The notes under the pieces: generated by a model
Seen by the model: only the letters and a program-made list of their open reading frames with translations
Told to the model about the DNA's origin: nothing
The model's database searches: none
Translations under genes and position numbers: made by a program
Part shown: one piece after another, positions 6,667 to 13,853 of the stretch
How positions within the stretch are numbered: the first letter of the stretch is position 1
Layout: every line of letters starts with the position of its first letter
NCBI GenBank assembly: GCA_014377915.1
Contig: JACMOT010000503.1
Location: 1 to 18,211, forward strand
Origin: Tardiphaga sp.
GTDB taxonomy: Bacteria > Pseudomonadota > Alphaproteobacteria > Rhizobiales > Xanthobacteraceae
Reading direction: 5' to 3'
Length of the DNA: 18,211 nt

Positions 6667-8241
6667 ATGAGCCTTGATCGTGCTGGCGGCCACGGATCGC
6701 TCTGGTTGAGCGTCATCGCGGTTCTGATCGTGGCGTCGCTGCCCGGTGTCCCGGTGGCGCGGGCGCAGAATCGAATGCGGTCGCCGGGCCTGCAAATGGG
6801 CGCGCGGATGCCTGGCATCGGCCTGACGGCCGCGCCGCGGCCCCGGCCGGATTTCGCCGGCCCAGCGCTGGTCGGACGCAAGGCGGGGGATGCCGGCCCT
6901 CGCTTCGCCGCCGCGCGGACCGGTCGCCGCGGGCCACGCGATCCCGGCGGCGCCGGTTTCGGGGGCCCGCCGGCGCGCGCCCAGAACGCAGGTCGCGGCT
7001 CGCGCGGTACCGTCGCGGCGGCATCCCGCGATCGCTATGTTCCCGGTCAGATCGTCGTCGAACTGGAGAACATGCTGACCAATGCCCAACTCGCCGTGTT
7101 TTCGCGGCGCTATGGTCTGGCGCGGATCGCGGTCCAGGACCTGCCGCTGGTCGGCAGCACGCTGAGCCTGTTCCGCATCACCGACGGCCGCGCGGTGGAT
7201 GCCCTGCGGTCACAATTGCGCGCGGAGTCCAGCGTGCGCGCCGCCCAGCCCAACTTCCGCTATCTGCTGCAGGATCAGAACACGACGCCAGCCCCGGGCG
7301 AGGGGGACCCCGCGCAATATGCGCTTGCCAAGCTGCGCCTGCCGGAAGCGCACCGGCTGGCCCATGGCAACGACATCATCATCGCCGTGATCGATTCCGG
7401 CATCGACATCGCGCATCCCGAGTTGACCGATGCTTTTGCCGGCTCGTTCGATGCGCTCGGTGGCCGCGGGCCCCCGCATCTCCATGGCACCGGCATTGCC
7501 GGCGCCATCGTGTCACATGCGCGACTGATGGGTAGCGCGCCGGGCGCGCGCATTCTGGCTATCCGCGCTTTCGGGGACGCGCCAAATGGCGCCGAGAGCA
7601 CATCCTTCGTGATCATGAAGGGTCTCGATCATGCCGCGTCGCATGGTGCGCAGGTAATCAATATGAGCTTCGCAGGGCCGCTGGATCCACTGCTTGAGCG
7701 CGGCGTCGCGGCGGCGACCACGCGCGGCATCGTGCTGGTGGCGGCCTCCGGAAATGCCGGGCCGGGATCGCCGCCGGCATATCCGGCCGCCAATCCCAAC
7801 GTCATCGCCGTGAGCGCGACCGATTCCTCCGATCGGCTGTTTCAGGCCTCTAGCCGCGGCGGCCATATCGCGGTGGCCGCGCCCGGTGTCAACATCTTCC
7901 TGCCGGCACCGGACAATAAGTACCAAATGGCCTCGGGCACCTCCTTTTCCGCCGCCTATGTCAGCGGGCTGGCAGCCCTGATGCTTGAGCGCAATCCGCG
8001 ACTGCTACCGCGCCAACTGCGCGACATCCTGATGAGGACCGCGCGGGACCTCGGTGCCCCTGGCCGTGACGACCTGTTCGGCGCCGGCGTGGCGGATGCC
8101 TTCGGAGCGGTATCGGCGGTGCGAGCGGTGCTGCCGGTGGCCGCCGCGTCCCCCGACATGGTGGACTCGGCCGAGGCACCAACTCCGCCTGATGCCGTCA
8201 TGGCGCCGAACGCGTTGGACAAATCCTGGTTGCGCCGCTGA
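6667..8241 (+). CDS. Exported subtilisin-like S8 family serine protease
   Basis: A 524-residue protein starting at the ATG at 6667, since GGGGAG lies 7 bases upstream; a GTG at 6661 would leave only one base of spacing. A signal peptide (about 1-33) ends at ARA|QN. Residues 34-118 are a low-complexity Arg/Gly/Pro/Ala-rich stretch. Residues 124-201 look like an I9/fervidolysin-type inhibitory prodomain (YVPGQIVVEL to AAQPNFRY). The catalytic domain (about 225-490) carries Asp243 in VIDSGID, His273 in HGTGIAG, the oxyanion Asn363 in ASGNAG and the nucleophile Ser426 in ASGTSFSAAYVSG, so it should be active. The tail is Ala/Pro-rich. It follows the anti-sigma gene by 45 bases in the same direction and a terminator follows it. 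A role in cleaving or sensing the anti-sigma factor is inferred from context. Confidence 0.9.
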   Translation: MSLDRAGGHGSLWLSVIAVLIVASLPGVPVARAQNRMRSPGLQMGARMPGIGLTAAPRPRPDFAGPALVGRKAGDAGPRFAAARTGRRGPRDPGGAGFGGPPARAQNAGRGSRGTVAAASRDRYVPGQIVVELENMLTNAQLAVFSRRYGLARIAVQDLPLVGSTLSLFRITDGRAVDALRSQLRAESSVRAAQPNFRYLLQDQNTTPAPGEGDPAQYALAKLRLPEAHRLAHGNDIIIAVIDSGIDIAHPELTDAFAGSFDALGGRGPPHLHGTGIAGAIVSHARLMGSAPGARILAIRAFGDAPNGAESTSFVIMKGLDHAASHGAQVINMSFAGPLDPLLERGVAAATTRGIVLVAASGNAGPGSPPAYPAANPNVIAVSATDSSDRLFQASSRGGHIAVAAPGVNIFLPAPDNKYQMASGTSFSAAYVSGLAALMLERNPRLLPRQLRDILMRTARDLGAPGRDDLFGAGVADAFGAVSAVRAVLPVAAASPDMVDSAEAPTPPDAVMAPNALDKSWLRR

Positions 8242-8622
8242 TCTTCCACTTATGTCTGGACCGCGTTGAACCTCCGTAGCGTCCCTACGACCTATGGAAG
8301 AGGGAGCGAATATCACTCCCCAGCAAGGCCCATCCGGCGCCTGCGCCCACAATCCCAGCGTCGGATCGCGCCCGACCCGTCCGGCTGTCCCCCCGGGCGG
8401 GTCTTTCGTTAACCATATGTTGACGGTTTCCCAGCCATCCTAGCGCTACGGATTGACTCGCATGTTGCGGCATCTGCAGGGATTTCCAGTGGTAAGCGCC
8501 TGGATGTGTCCAATTTTGAACACATTTTGCTAGACCCCGGGAACTTTTCCCCAGATCATCGCAAGCACCAGGGTTCGATTCGCTTGTTGCTTTGCGTCCG
8601 TTTTCCTCTCGCGGACATTGCC
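8242..8622. other. Intergenic region after the S8 protease gene
   Basis: About 380 bases between the S8 protease stop and the chosen start of the TIGR03809-like gene. It holds an intrinsic terminator (8374-8410) and TTGACG at 8420-8425, which could be a -35 box, but no good -10 box sits 16-18 bases later. The downstream frame is open from a GTG at 8506 (39 extra codons), which I regard as non-coding. Nothing else is supported. Confidence 0.5.
8374..8410 (+). terminator. Intrinsic terminator of the sigma/anti-sigma/protease operon
   Basis: GACCCGTCC (8374-8382) pairs with GGGCGGGTC (8395-8403) as a 9-bp stem with one G-U pair and a 12-base loop, followed by TTTCGTT. It lies 130 bases beyond the protease stop codon on the same strand. 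Confidence 0.55.
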
Positions 8623-9102
8623 ATGTCACTGCACCTTCAGGCCGGCAGCGGCCGTCAGTTGGTCCAACGCTGGCAGGCGCTCGCCGAGCGTCGGCTGGAC
8701 TATCTGACCGAATTGTTCGAGAGCGGCCGCTGGCGTCGCTATCATACCGAGCTGGAATTCCTGGAAAATATCCAGGAAGCCAAGGCGGCGGTGGAGCGCT
8801 GGCAGACGCTGGCCAGGCAGCAAGTCACCATCGAAAATCTGCCGGTGACCTGGTGCTGGCTCGATCGCCCCGACCAGGTACCGGCCTATGCCGGATCAGT
8901 CCTGTACCAGGAGCCGCGCAAGAAGCGAGCGGTGGCCGTCGAGGCGGTACCGTTGCAACTCGTCGTGTCTTCCCCCAGCCAACGCGTGGATACGCCTCCA
9001 CGTACCGCGGCGGTCACGCCGGCCGAACTGGACTGGAAGCGCGCCCTCGATCCTGCGGTACTAAGCGAGCGCTATCCGATGCTGCGGGCGGCGTCGATCT
9101 GA
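8623..9102 (+). CDS. TIGR03809-like small conserved protein
   Basis: A 159-residue cytosolic protein with no membrane segment. The N-terminal half is a charged helical region (QRWQALAERRLDYLTELF, then SGRWRRYHTELEFLENIQEAK) that I associate with family TIGR03809, a protein of unknown function restricted to Bradyrhizobium relatives and encoded beside the TIGR03808 family. The C-terminal half is low-complexity and less ordered. The ATG at 8623 is preferred because the conserved part starts within ten residues of it. A GTG at 8506 would add 39 residues without family character, and neither start has a clear ribosome site. The gene converges on the TIGR03808-like gene with 51 bases between the stops, so the pair is not an operon. 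Function unknown. Confidence 0.75.
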   Translation: MSLHLQAGSGRQLVQRWQALAERRLDYLTELFESGRWRRYHTELEFLENIQEAKAAVERWQTLARQQVTIENLPVTWCWLDRPDQVPAYAGSVLYQEPRKKRAVAVEAVPLQLVVSSPSQRVDTPPRTAAVTPAELDWKRALDPAVLSERYPMLRAASI

Positions 9103-9153
9103 TTGGCATGTCCGGGGCAAGTCGGTACCCGAGCGTGCCGACCGGTGCCGGCC

Positions 9154-10524
9154 CTATCTCACGGCATTTCCCGATAGCGCCAGTTGCGGATAATGCTGCG
9201 CGCCATCGGCCGTGAGGTCGGGCGTTACCGGCCTGGCATGATCGAGCCCGACCACCGCGCCACGCGGCGCTCCCGAGATGATGTTGTTGCCGACCAGAGC
9301 GGTGCCGGCGCCGGGTACCACCGAGACGCCGATCCCGATGAAAGCATTGCGGATTACATTGCCGGTGATGGCGACGTCGCGCAGATATTTTCCCCAGCCG
9401 GCCATCATCCCGAACGAGGGTGCATTTTCCACCACATTGCCGGTCACCGTGGCGTCGGCCTCGACATAGATGCCAATGCCGGCGTCGTCGTCCGGCGCGG
9501 TGCCGATCGGCCGTTTCGGCCTGAGATTGCGGATGATATTGCCCTGCACGACCGCGAGGCGGCCGCCCTCGTTGAAATTGCACACGGAGACGCCGACCGC
9601 GGCGCCGTCGACGCTGTTGTTGGCGATCACCGCGCCCTCGAAGGCGAATTCCGAATACAGCGCGACCTCGCGGGCGTCGCTGACGCTGTTGTCGGAAATC
9701 TGGATGTTCGACGCTGAATTGCCGCGCACCGCGGAGTAGTCGCAATTGCGGATGCGGTTGCCCGACACAATCACATTGCCGGCGCGGAATGCGTTGATGG
9801 CATTGCCATGCTGGCCGGAGCCGCCGGGACCGGCCTTGATATCCTCGATCCGGTTATCGATCACCTGCGTGCCGTCGTCGCCGATCGTGGTGCGCAGGAT
9901 TTCGATGCCATTGTCGCTGGTGCCGGTGATGGTGTTTTGCGAGACCACAAGGCCACGCGCATCGAACGAGACGACCGCCGTGCCGGAGATGGTGCCGAAG
10001 GTGTTGCCGGAGATGATGCCCGCGGCATTCTCCAGCCAGATCCCGTTCTTGCCGCTGTTGGAGATGTTGCAATCGGTGACGCGTAGATCGAGGGCCTGCA
10101 GACAGTGTACCAGGCCGCGCCGGGTCGGCAGCGGCAGGCCACCGCCGTCCAGCGTCAGACCGATCAAGGAGACGTGTTCGCCTCCTTCGCTCGACAGCAG
10201 CGAGGCGCCGCCGGTGAATACAAGTGTGCTGGCGCCGCGTATGCCGATTAGTTGCGAGCCGCCCGGCAGCTTCAACTGGCCGGTGCGGTACCGCCCTGGT
10301 GGCAGCGCCAGTGGCACTTGCGCGCGGGCGGCATCGTCGATGGCCCGCTGCAGGGCGCGGGTCTGATCGTCCGGGCTGTTAGGCCGCACGCCATACTGTG
10401 TCGCGTCCCGCCCGAGTGTGGATGTCAGCGGCGCCGCGCGGGCCGCGTCGGCATCGGCCGCGAACGCGCCGGCGGTCAGGCCCGCGGCGCCGGTACTGAG
10501 CAGATGGCGGCGATTGACGTCCAT
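9154..10524 (-). CDS. Tat-exported parallel beta-helix repeat protein (TIGR03808-like)
   Basis: A 456-residue protein beginning at the ATG at 10524, with AGGAG nine bases upstream. The N-terminus MDVNRRHLLSTGAAGLTAG is a twin-arginine signal (RR at 5-6), so it should fold in the cytoplasm and cross by the Tat system. A pectate-lyase-superfamily start follows (YGVRPNSPDDQTRALQRAID, then PPGRYRTGQL). After it come many imperfect turns of the type xVxGNxIxNxxxxGIxV spread over about residues 120-450, the hallmark of a right-handed parallel beta-helix. I recall this as TIGR03808, a Tat-exported repeat family of unknown function. A carbohydrate-binding or -cleaving role is typical of the fold but no catalytic site is evident. 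Its neighbour on the opposite strand is the TIGR03809-like gene. Confidence 0.85.
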   Translation of the reverse strand: MDVNRRHLLSTGAAGLTAGAFAADADAARAAPLTSTLGRDATQYGVRPNSPDDQTRALQRAIDDAARAQVPLALPPGRYRTGQLKLPGGSQLIGIRGASTLVFTGGASLLSSEGGEHVSLIGLTLDGGGLPLPTRRGLVHCLQALDLRVTDCNISNSGKNGIWLENAAGIISGNTFGTISGTAVVSFDARGLVVSQNTITGTSDNGIEILRTTIGDDGTQVIDNRIEDIKAGPGGSGQHGNAINAFRAGNVIVSGNRIRNCDYSAVRGNSASNIQISDNSVSDAREVALYSEFAFEGAVIANNSVDGAAVGVSVCNFNEGGRLAVVQGNIIRNLRPKRPIGTAPDDDAGIGIYVEADATVTGNVVENAPSFGMMAGWGKYLRDVAITGNVIRNAFIGIGVSVVPGAGTALVGNNIISGAPRGAVVGLDHARPVTPDLTADGAQHYPQLALSGNAVR

Positions 10525-10872
10525 GGCATGGCTCTCCTGATGGCGCCGGGTTGCGTCACCCACGATGCCACCATGCCGTGCGGTACTCCTAGTGGCGACA
10601 GCGCAGGCAGAGCATTGTTGGCGGTACGGTTAACCCCGCGGCCCAGGGATGCCACATTCGCTGGCTCGCGATTTATTGTCGGGAATCGGACATTAATTGG
10701 GAACCATGGCGAGCGCAGCGGCTTTGCTCATCAGGACGGTCGTATTCTGCGGAATTCTCGCAGATCGAGTTGCCGTCGGCTTTCGCGCTTCCTGACATTG
10801 CGACCTTTGTGCCCGCGTGGTTCCCGCCGCGCCGCCGATCCCTGTCGCACGACATCAATAATGAGAACGATC
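10525..10872. other. Divergent intergenic region (beta-helix gene / aldehyde dehydrogenase)
   Basis: About 350 bases between two divergently read genes, so both promoters should be here. A 6-bp hairpin (TCTGCG at 10746-10751, CGCAGA at 10759-10764) surrounds a GAATTC and could be an operator. AT-richer bases at about 10670-10705 are the likeliest place for a promoter, but no clean -35/-10 pair stands out. No protein gene is supported. Confidence 0.45.
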
Positions 10873-12255
10873 ATGGCCTATCAGAGTGTCAATCCCGCCA
10901 CCGGGAAACTGCTCAAGACGTTCGAGCCGCTGACCAAGCAACAACTCGAGGACAGACTGGCGGTGGCGGCGCGCTGCTACGAGACCTGGCGCCACAAAAC
11001 CTATGCCGAGCGCGCGGTGATTCTGGCGAAGGCGGCGAAGCTGCTGCACGAACAGGTCGAAACGTTTGCGCGAACCATGACGCTGGAGATGGGCAAGCGC
11101 ATCAGCGAGGCGCGCGGCGAGGTCGAGTATAGTTCGAGTATCCTCGCTTATTATGCCAGGAACGCCGAGCGCTTCCTGGCGCCGCAGCCACTCAACCCGA
11201 TCGCCGGCGAAGCCCATATGGAAAGCAGCCCGATCGGCGTGATCTTTGCCGTCGAACCATGGAATTTTCCGTATTACCAGTTGGCCCGCGTCGTCGGTCC
11301 GCAGCTGATGGCCGGCAATGTGCTGGTGGTGAAGCATGCCGGCAACGTGCCGCAATGCGCGTTGGCCTTTGAAAAGCTGCTGACCGACGCTGGCGCCCCG
11401 GCCGGGCTCTATACCAACCTGTTCATCTCCCATGAGCAGTCGGACAGCGTCATCGACGACCCCCGCATCAAGGGCGTGGCGCTGACCGGCAGCGTCGCCG
11501 CCGGCCGCAGCGTCGCCGCGCGCGCCGGACAAAATCTTAAACCATCGTCGATGGAGCTCGGCGGCAGCGATGCCTTTATCGTTCTTGACGATGCCGACCT
11601 CGAGCACACCATGCCATGGGCGGTGTGGGGTCGCATGTACAATGGCGGCCAGACCTGCTGCGCCGCCAAGCGGTTTATTGTCGTCGACAGCGTCGCCGAC
11701 AAGTTCCTCGAGAAATTCACGCTGGCGTTCGACGCGCTGGCAGCCGGCGATCCGATGGATGAGAAGACCACGCTGGGTCCGCTGTCTTCGGAGGGGGCTC
11801 TGGTGCAGTTGCTCGGTCAGGTCGAGCAGGCGGTGGCCAACGGCGCCAGGCTGGTGACGGGCGGCAAGCGCGTCGACAGAGTTGGCGCCTACATGCAGCC
11901 GACCATCCTGGCCGATGTGAAGCCAGGCAACCCGGCTTTTCGCGATGAATTCTTCGGGCCGGTGGCGATGTTCTTCCGCGTCAAGGACGAGGAGGCCGCG
12001 ATCGCGCTGGCCAATGATTCCGACTTTGGCCTCGGCGGCTCGGTGTTCACCAAAGACATCGCGCGCGGCAAGCGGGTGGCGAGCCGGGTCGAGACCGGGA
12101 TGATGTTCGTCAACAACCTGTCGTGGACCGACGCCGAACTGCCGTTCGGCGGCATCAAGGATTCGGGCTATGGCCGCGAACTCGGTGACATCGGAATCCA
12201 GGCCTTCGTCAACAAGAAGCTGGTGCGTTACCTGAAGGCTGACGCGCCGCTGTAA
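10873..12255 (+). CDS. NAD(P)-dependent succinate-semialdehyde dehydrogenase, Sad/YneI-like
   Basis: A 460-residue aldehyde dehydrogenase that oxidises an aldehyde to the acid, most likely succinate semialdehyde or a similar short semialdehyde, in the cytosol. The catalytic residues are visible: Asn131 (PWNF), Lys154 (VVKHAGN), Glu228 (SMELGGSD) and the nucleophile Cys262 (GGQTCCAAKRF), followed by a second Cys. The spacing and motifs EMGKRISEARGEV, VKHAGNVP, ELGGSDAFIVL and AAKRFIV match the compact Sad (YneI) subfamily better than the longer GabD. Of two in-frame ATGs (10861, 10873) the second is preferred because GAGAAC lies upstream and MAYQSVNPATG is the usual opening. A zinc alcohol dehydrogenase follows after 101 bases. 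Family is certain; exact substrate is inferred. Confidence 0.92.
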   Translation: MAYQSVNPATGKLLKTFEPLTKQQLEDRLAVAARCYETWRHKTYAERAVILAKAAKLLHEQVETFARTMTLEMGKRISEARGEVEYSSSILAYYARNAERFLAPQPLNPIAGEAHMESSPIGVIFAVEPWNFPYYQLARVVGPQLMAGNVLVVKHAGNVPQCALAFEKLLTDAGAPAGLYTNLFISHEQSDSVIDDPRIKGVALTGSVAAGRSVAARAGQNLKPSSMELGGSDAFIVLDDADLEHTMPWAVWGRMYNGGQTCCAAKRFIVVDSVADKFLEKFTLAFDALAAGDPMDEKTTLGPLSSEGALVQLLGQVEQAVANGARLVTGGKRVDRVGAYMQPTILADVKPGNPAFRDEFFGPVAMFFRVKDEEAAIALANDSDFGLGGSVFTKDIARGKRVASRVETGMMFVNNLSWTDAELPFGGIKDSGYGRELGDIGIQAFVNKKLVRYLKADAPL

Positions 12256-12279
12256 CGCACGCGTCTTCCGCGACCTGTG

Positions 12280-12304
12280 GACGACGCGTCGCCTTCGCGT
12301 CGTC
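12280..12304. repeat. Perfect 9-bp hairpin between the two dehydrogenase genes
   Basis: GACGACGCG (12280-12288) and CGCGTCGTC (12296-12304) pair perfectly around a 7-base loop. No T run follows, so it is not a classical terminator. A CGCGCG-GGA-CGCGCG hairpin (12311-12325) followed by TTT lies next to it. These may partly reduce read-through or stabilise the upstream message's 3' end. Confidence 0.5.
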
Positions 12305-12356
12305 GGTCTCCGCGCGGGACGCGCGCGTTTCCTCCAATCTCCTGAAAGCATCAATT

Positions 12357-13412
12357 ATGACCACCGTTATGGGCTATGGTACGCCAGCATCCGACCGGCC
12401 GCTGGCGCCGGTTTCCATCGAGCGGCGCGATCTGCGGCCGCATGATGTGCGCATTGACATCCTGTATTGCGGCATCTGCCACAGCGATCTCCACGTCGTC
12501 CGCGATGAATGGCACAACACCATCTACCCGACCGTGCCCGGCCACGAGATCGTCGGTCGCGTTTCGGAGGTCGGCGGTCACGTCAAGACCTTCAAGCAGG
12601 GTGACCTGGTCGCGGTCGGCTGCATGGTCGACAGCTGCATGACATGTGCGTCCTGCAAGGAGGATGTTGAGCAGTTCTGCGAGAGCGGCATGACCCAGAC
12701 CTACAATTCGAAAGACCGCGTCGACGGCTCCATCACTAAGGGCGGCTATTCAGAAAGCGTGGTGGTTACCGAGCATTTCGTGCTGCGGATTCCGGCCAAC
12801 CTCGATATCAGCCGCGTCGCACCGCTGGTCTGTGCCGGCATCACCACCTATTCGCCGCTGCGCCACTGGAACGTCGGTCCGGGCAGCAAGGTCGGCGTCG
12901 TCGGCCTCGGCGGTCTCGGCCACATGGCGCTCAAGTTGGCGCACGCGTTCGGCGCCGAGGTGACCATGATCAGCACCTCGACCGGCAAGGAAGCCGACGC
13001 ACGGCGGCTCGGCGCGCATCATTTCCTGCTTTCGGACGACAAGGACGCCATGGCGGCCTCCGCCAATCAGTTCGACTTCATCCTCGATACCGTGCCCTCG
13101 GCGCATCCGCTCGATCCGCTGGTGGCGCTGCTGAAGCGCGACGGCGACCTCGTGCTGGTCGGTGCCATCGAGCCGATGCCGGGCTTCAACGCGGCGCCGC
13201 TGGTCGGACTGCGCAAGACCATCGCCGGTTCGCTGATCGGCGGTATCAAGGAGACCCAGGAAATGCTCGATTTTTGCGCCGAGCATAACGTGCTGCCCGA
13301 CTGCGAGATGATCCGGATGCAGGACATCAATGAGGCTTATGAGCGCTTGATCCGTAACGACGTGAAATATCGCTTCGTGATCGACATGGCTTCACTGAAG
13401 ACAAAAAGCTGA
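12357..13412 (+). CDS. Zinc-dependent NAD(P) alcohol dehydrogenase, YahK/CAD-type
   Basis: A 351-residue medium-chain dehydrogenase interconverting alcohols and aldehydes with a nicotinamide cofactor. The catalytic zinc ligands are Cys41 (CGICHSD), His63/Glu64 (PGHE) and Cys159 (VCAGITTY). The structural zinc lobe has Cys94, Cys97, Cys100 and Cys108. The Rossmann motif GLGGLG lies at 183-188, and the STSTGK region at about 206-211 favours NADP(H), as in E. coli YahK and cinnamyl-alcohol-dehydrogenase-like enzymes. The start ATG at 12357 gives the standard N-terminus but has only a weak ribosome site. Its position 101 bases behind a semialdehyde dehydrogenase suggests the pair handles the same aldehyde (reduction versus oxidation), although the hairpins between may uncouple them. 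A strong terminator follows. Confidence 0.93.
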   Translation: MTTVMGYGTPASDRPLAPVSIERRDLRPHDVRIDILYCGICHSDLHVVRDEWHNTIYPTVPGHEIVGRVSEVGGHVKTFKQGDLVAVGCMVDSCMTCASCKEDVEQFCESGMTQTYNSKDRVDGSITKGGYSESVVVTEHFVLRIPANLDISRVAPLVCAGITTYSPLRHWNVGPGSKVGVVGLGGLGHMALKLAHAFGAEVTMISTSTGKEADARRLGAHHFLLSDDKDAMAASANQFDFILDTVPSAHPLDPLVALLKRDGDLVLVGAIEPMPGFNAAPLVGLRKTIAGSLIGGIKETQEMLDFCAEHNVLPDCEMIRMQDINEAYERLIRNDVKYRFVIDMASLKTKS

Positions 13413-13425
13413 TCGGAAAGGCGCG

Positions 13426-13457
13426 GACTGACGCGGCGGATAATCGCCGCGTCAGTC
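13426..13457. terminator. Bidirectional terminator, 13-bp perfect stem
   Basis: GACTGACGCGGCG (13426-13438) pairs perfectly with CGCCGCGTCAGTC (13445-13457) around the 6-base loop GATAAT. It sits between the convergent alcohol dehydrogenase gene (stop at 13412) and the small unknown gene, whose stop codon (13454-13452) lies inside one arm. T runs are short (TTT at 13461 on plus; CTTT on minus), so it is a strong hairpin with a weak T tract. Confidence 0.65.
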
Positions 13458-13751
13458 AGATTTCCGACGCGGAGGAGCATCGTCCGTTTCCGCTGCCAGG
13501 GCCTTCCGGTTGATCTGAAAGTCCTTCTGTTCACGGGCATCGACTTTGTTCTTGTGAGGATCTTCGCCCGGTTCGGTCTCGCACGGACGAATCTCATAGT
13601 CGTTGTCCAGCACTCGCCGCGGCGTCGGCTGGTTGCCCCTGATTTCGACGTCTGTGACCAGCCCGCTGTCGGTTGCGAGTTTCCAGACGTCGGCTTCGGT
13701 GGGGTAGGTATTGCTCAGTTTCGCATCATCGCAGAACAGCGCGTAGGGCAT
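13452..13751 (-). CDS. Small conserved-looking hypothetical protein
   Basis: A 99-residue acidic, soluble protein with no signal or membrane segment, which I do not recognise beyond having the look of rhizobial hypothetical proteins. It starts MPYALFCDDAKLSNTYPTEA. A short folded N-terminal half (about 1-55, with VWKLA and VTDVEI) is followed by a highly charged, probably disordered tail. The ATG at 13751 is chosen because GGAG stands 7 bases before it; an ATG eight codons upstream lacks one. The stop codon lies inside the strong hairpin shared with the convergent alcohol dehydrogenase gene. It follows the MFS gene on the same strand but a terminator lies between, so it is probably transcribed alone. 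Base use matches the neighbours. Confidence 0.7.
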   Translation of the reverse strand: MPYALFCDDAKLSNTYPTEADVWKLATDSGLVTDVEIRGNQPTPRRVLDNDYEIRPCETEPGEDPHKNKVDAREQKDFQINRKALAAETDDAPPRRKSD

Positions 13752-13815
13752 CGGATCGCTCCGGTAAAAATACATAATGTTTCAAATGGCGTCGGGTTCA
13801 GGCCGGCCGTTTCCA

Positions 13816-13851
13816 AAATGGTCGGCGCCGTGCCGCGCTTGCCGCGCCGAC
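13816..13851 (-). terminator. Intrinsic terminator of the MFS transporter gene
   Basis: GTCGGCGC (13821-13828) and GCGCCGAC (13844-13851) form an 8-bp perfect stem with a 15-base loop. Read on the minus strand the stem is followed by CATTTTGG. It lies immediately after the MFS stop codon. Confidence 0.55.
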
Positions 13852-13853
13852 GA

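Noticed and set aside
8506..8622. GTG-started 39-residue extension of the TIGR03809-like protein
   Set aside because: Composition and hydrophobic pattern differ from the family and no ribosome site precedes the GTG.
10252..10872. Upstream open extension of the aldehyde dehydrogenase frame
   Set aside because: It runs antisense through the Tat-exported protein gene, and the dehydrogenase family begins at the ATG at 10873.
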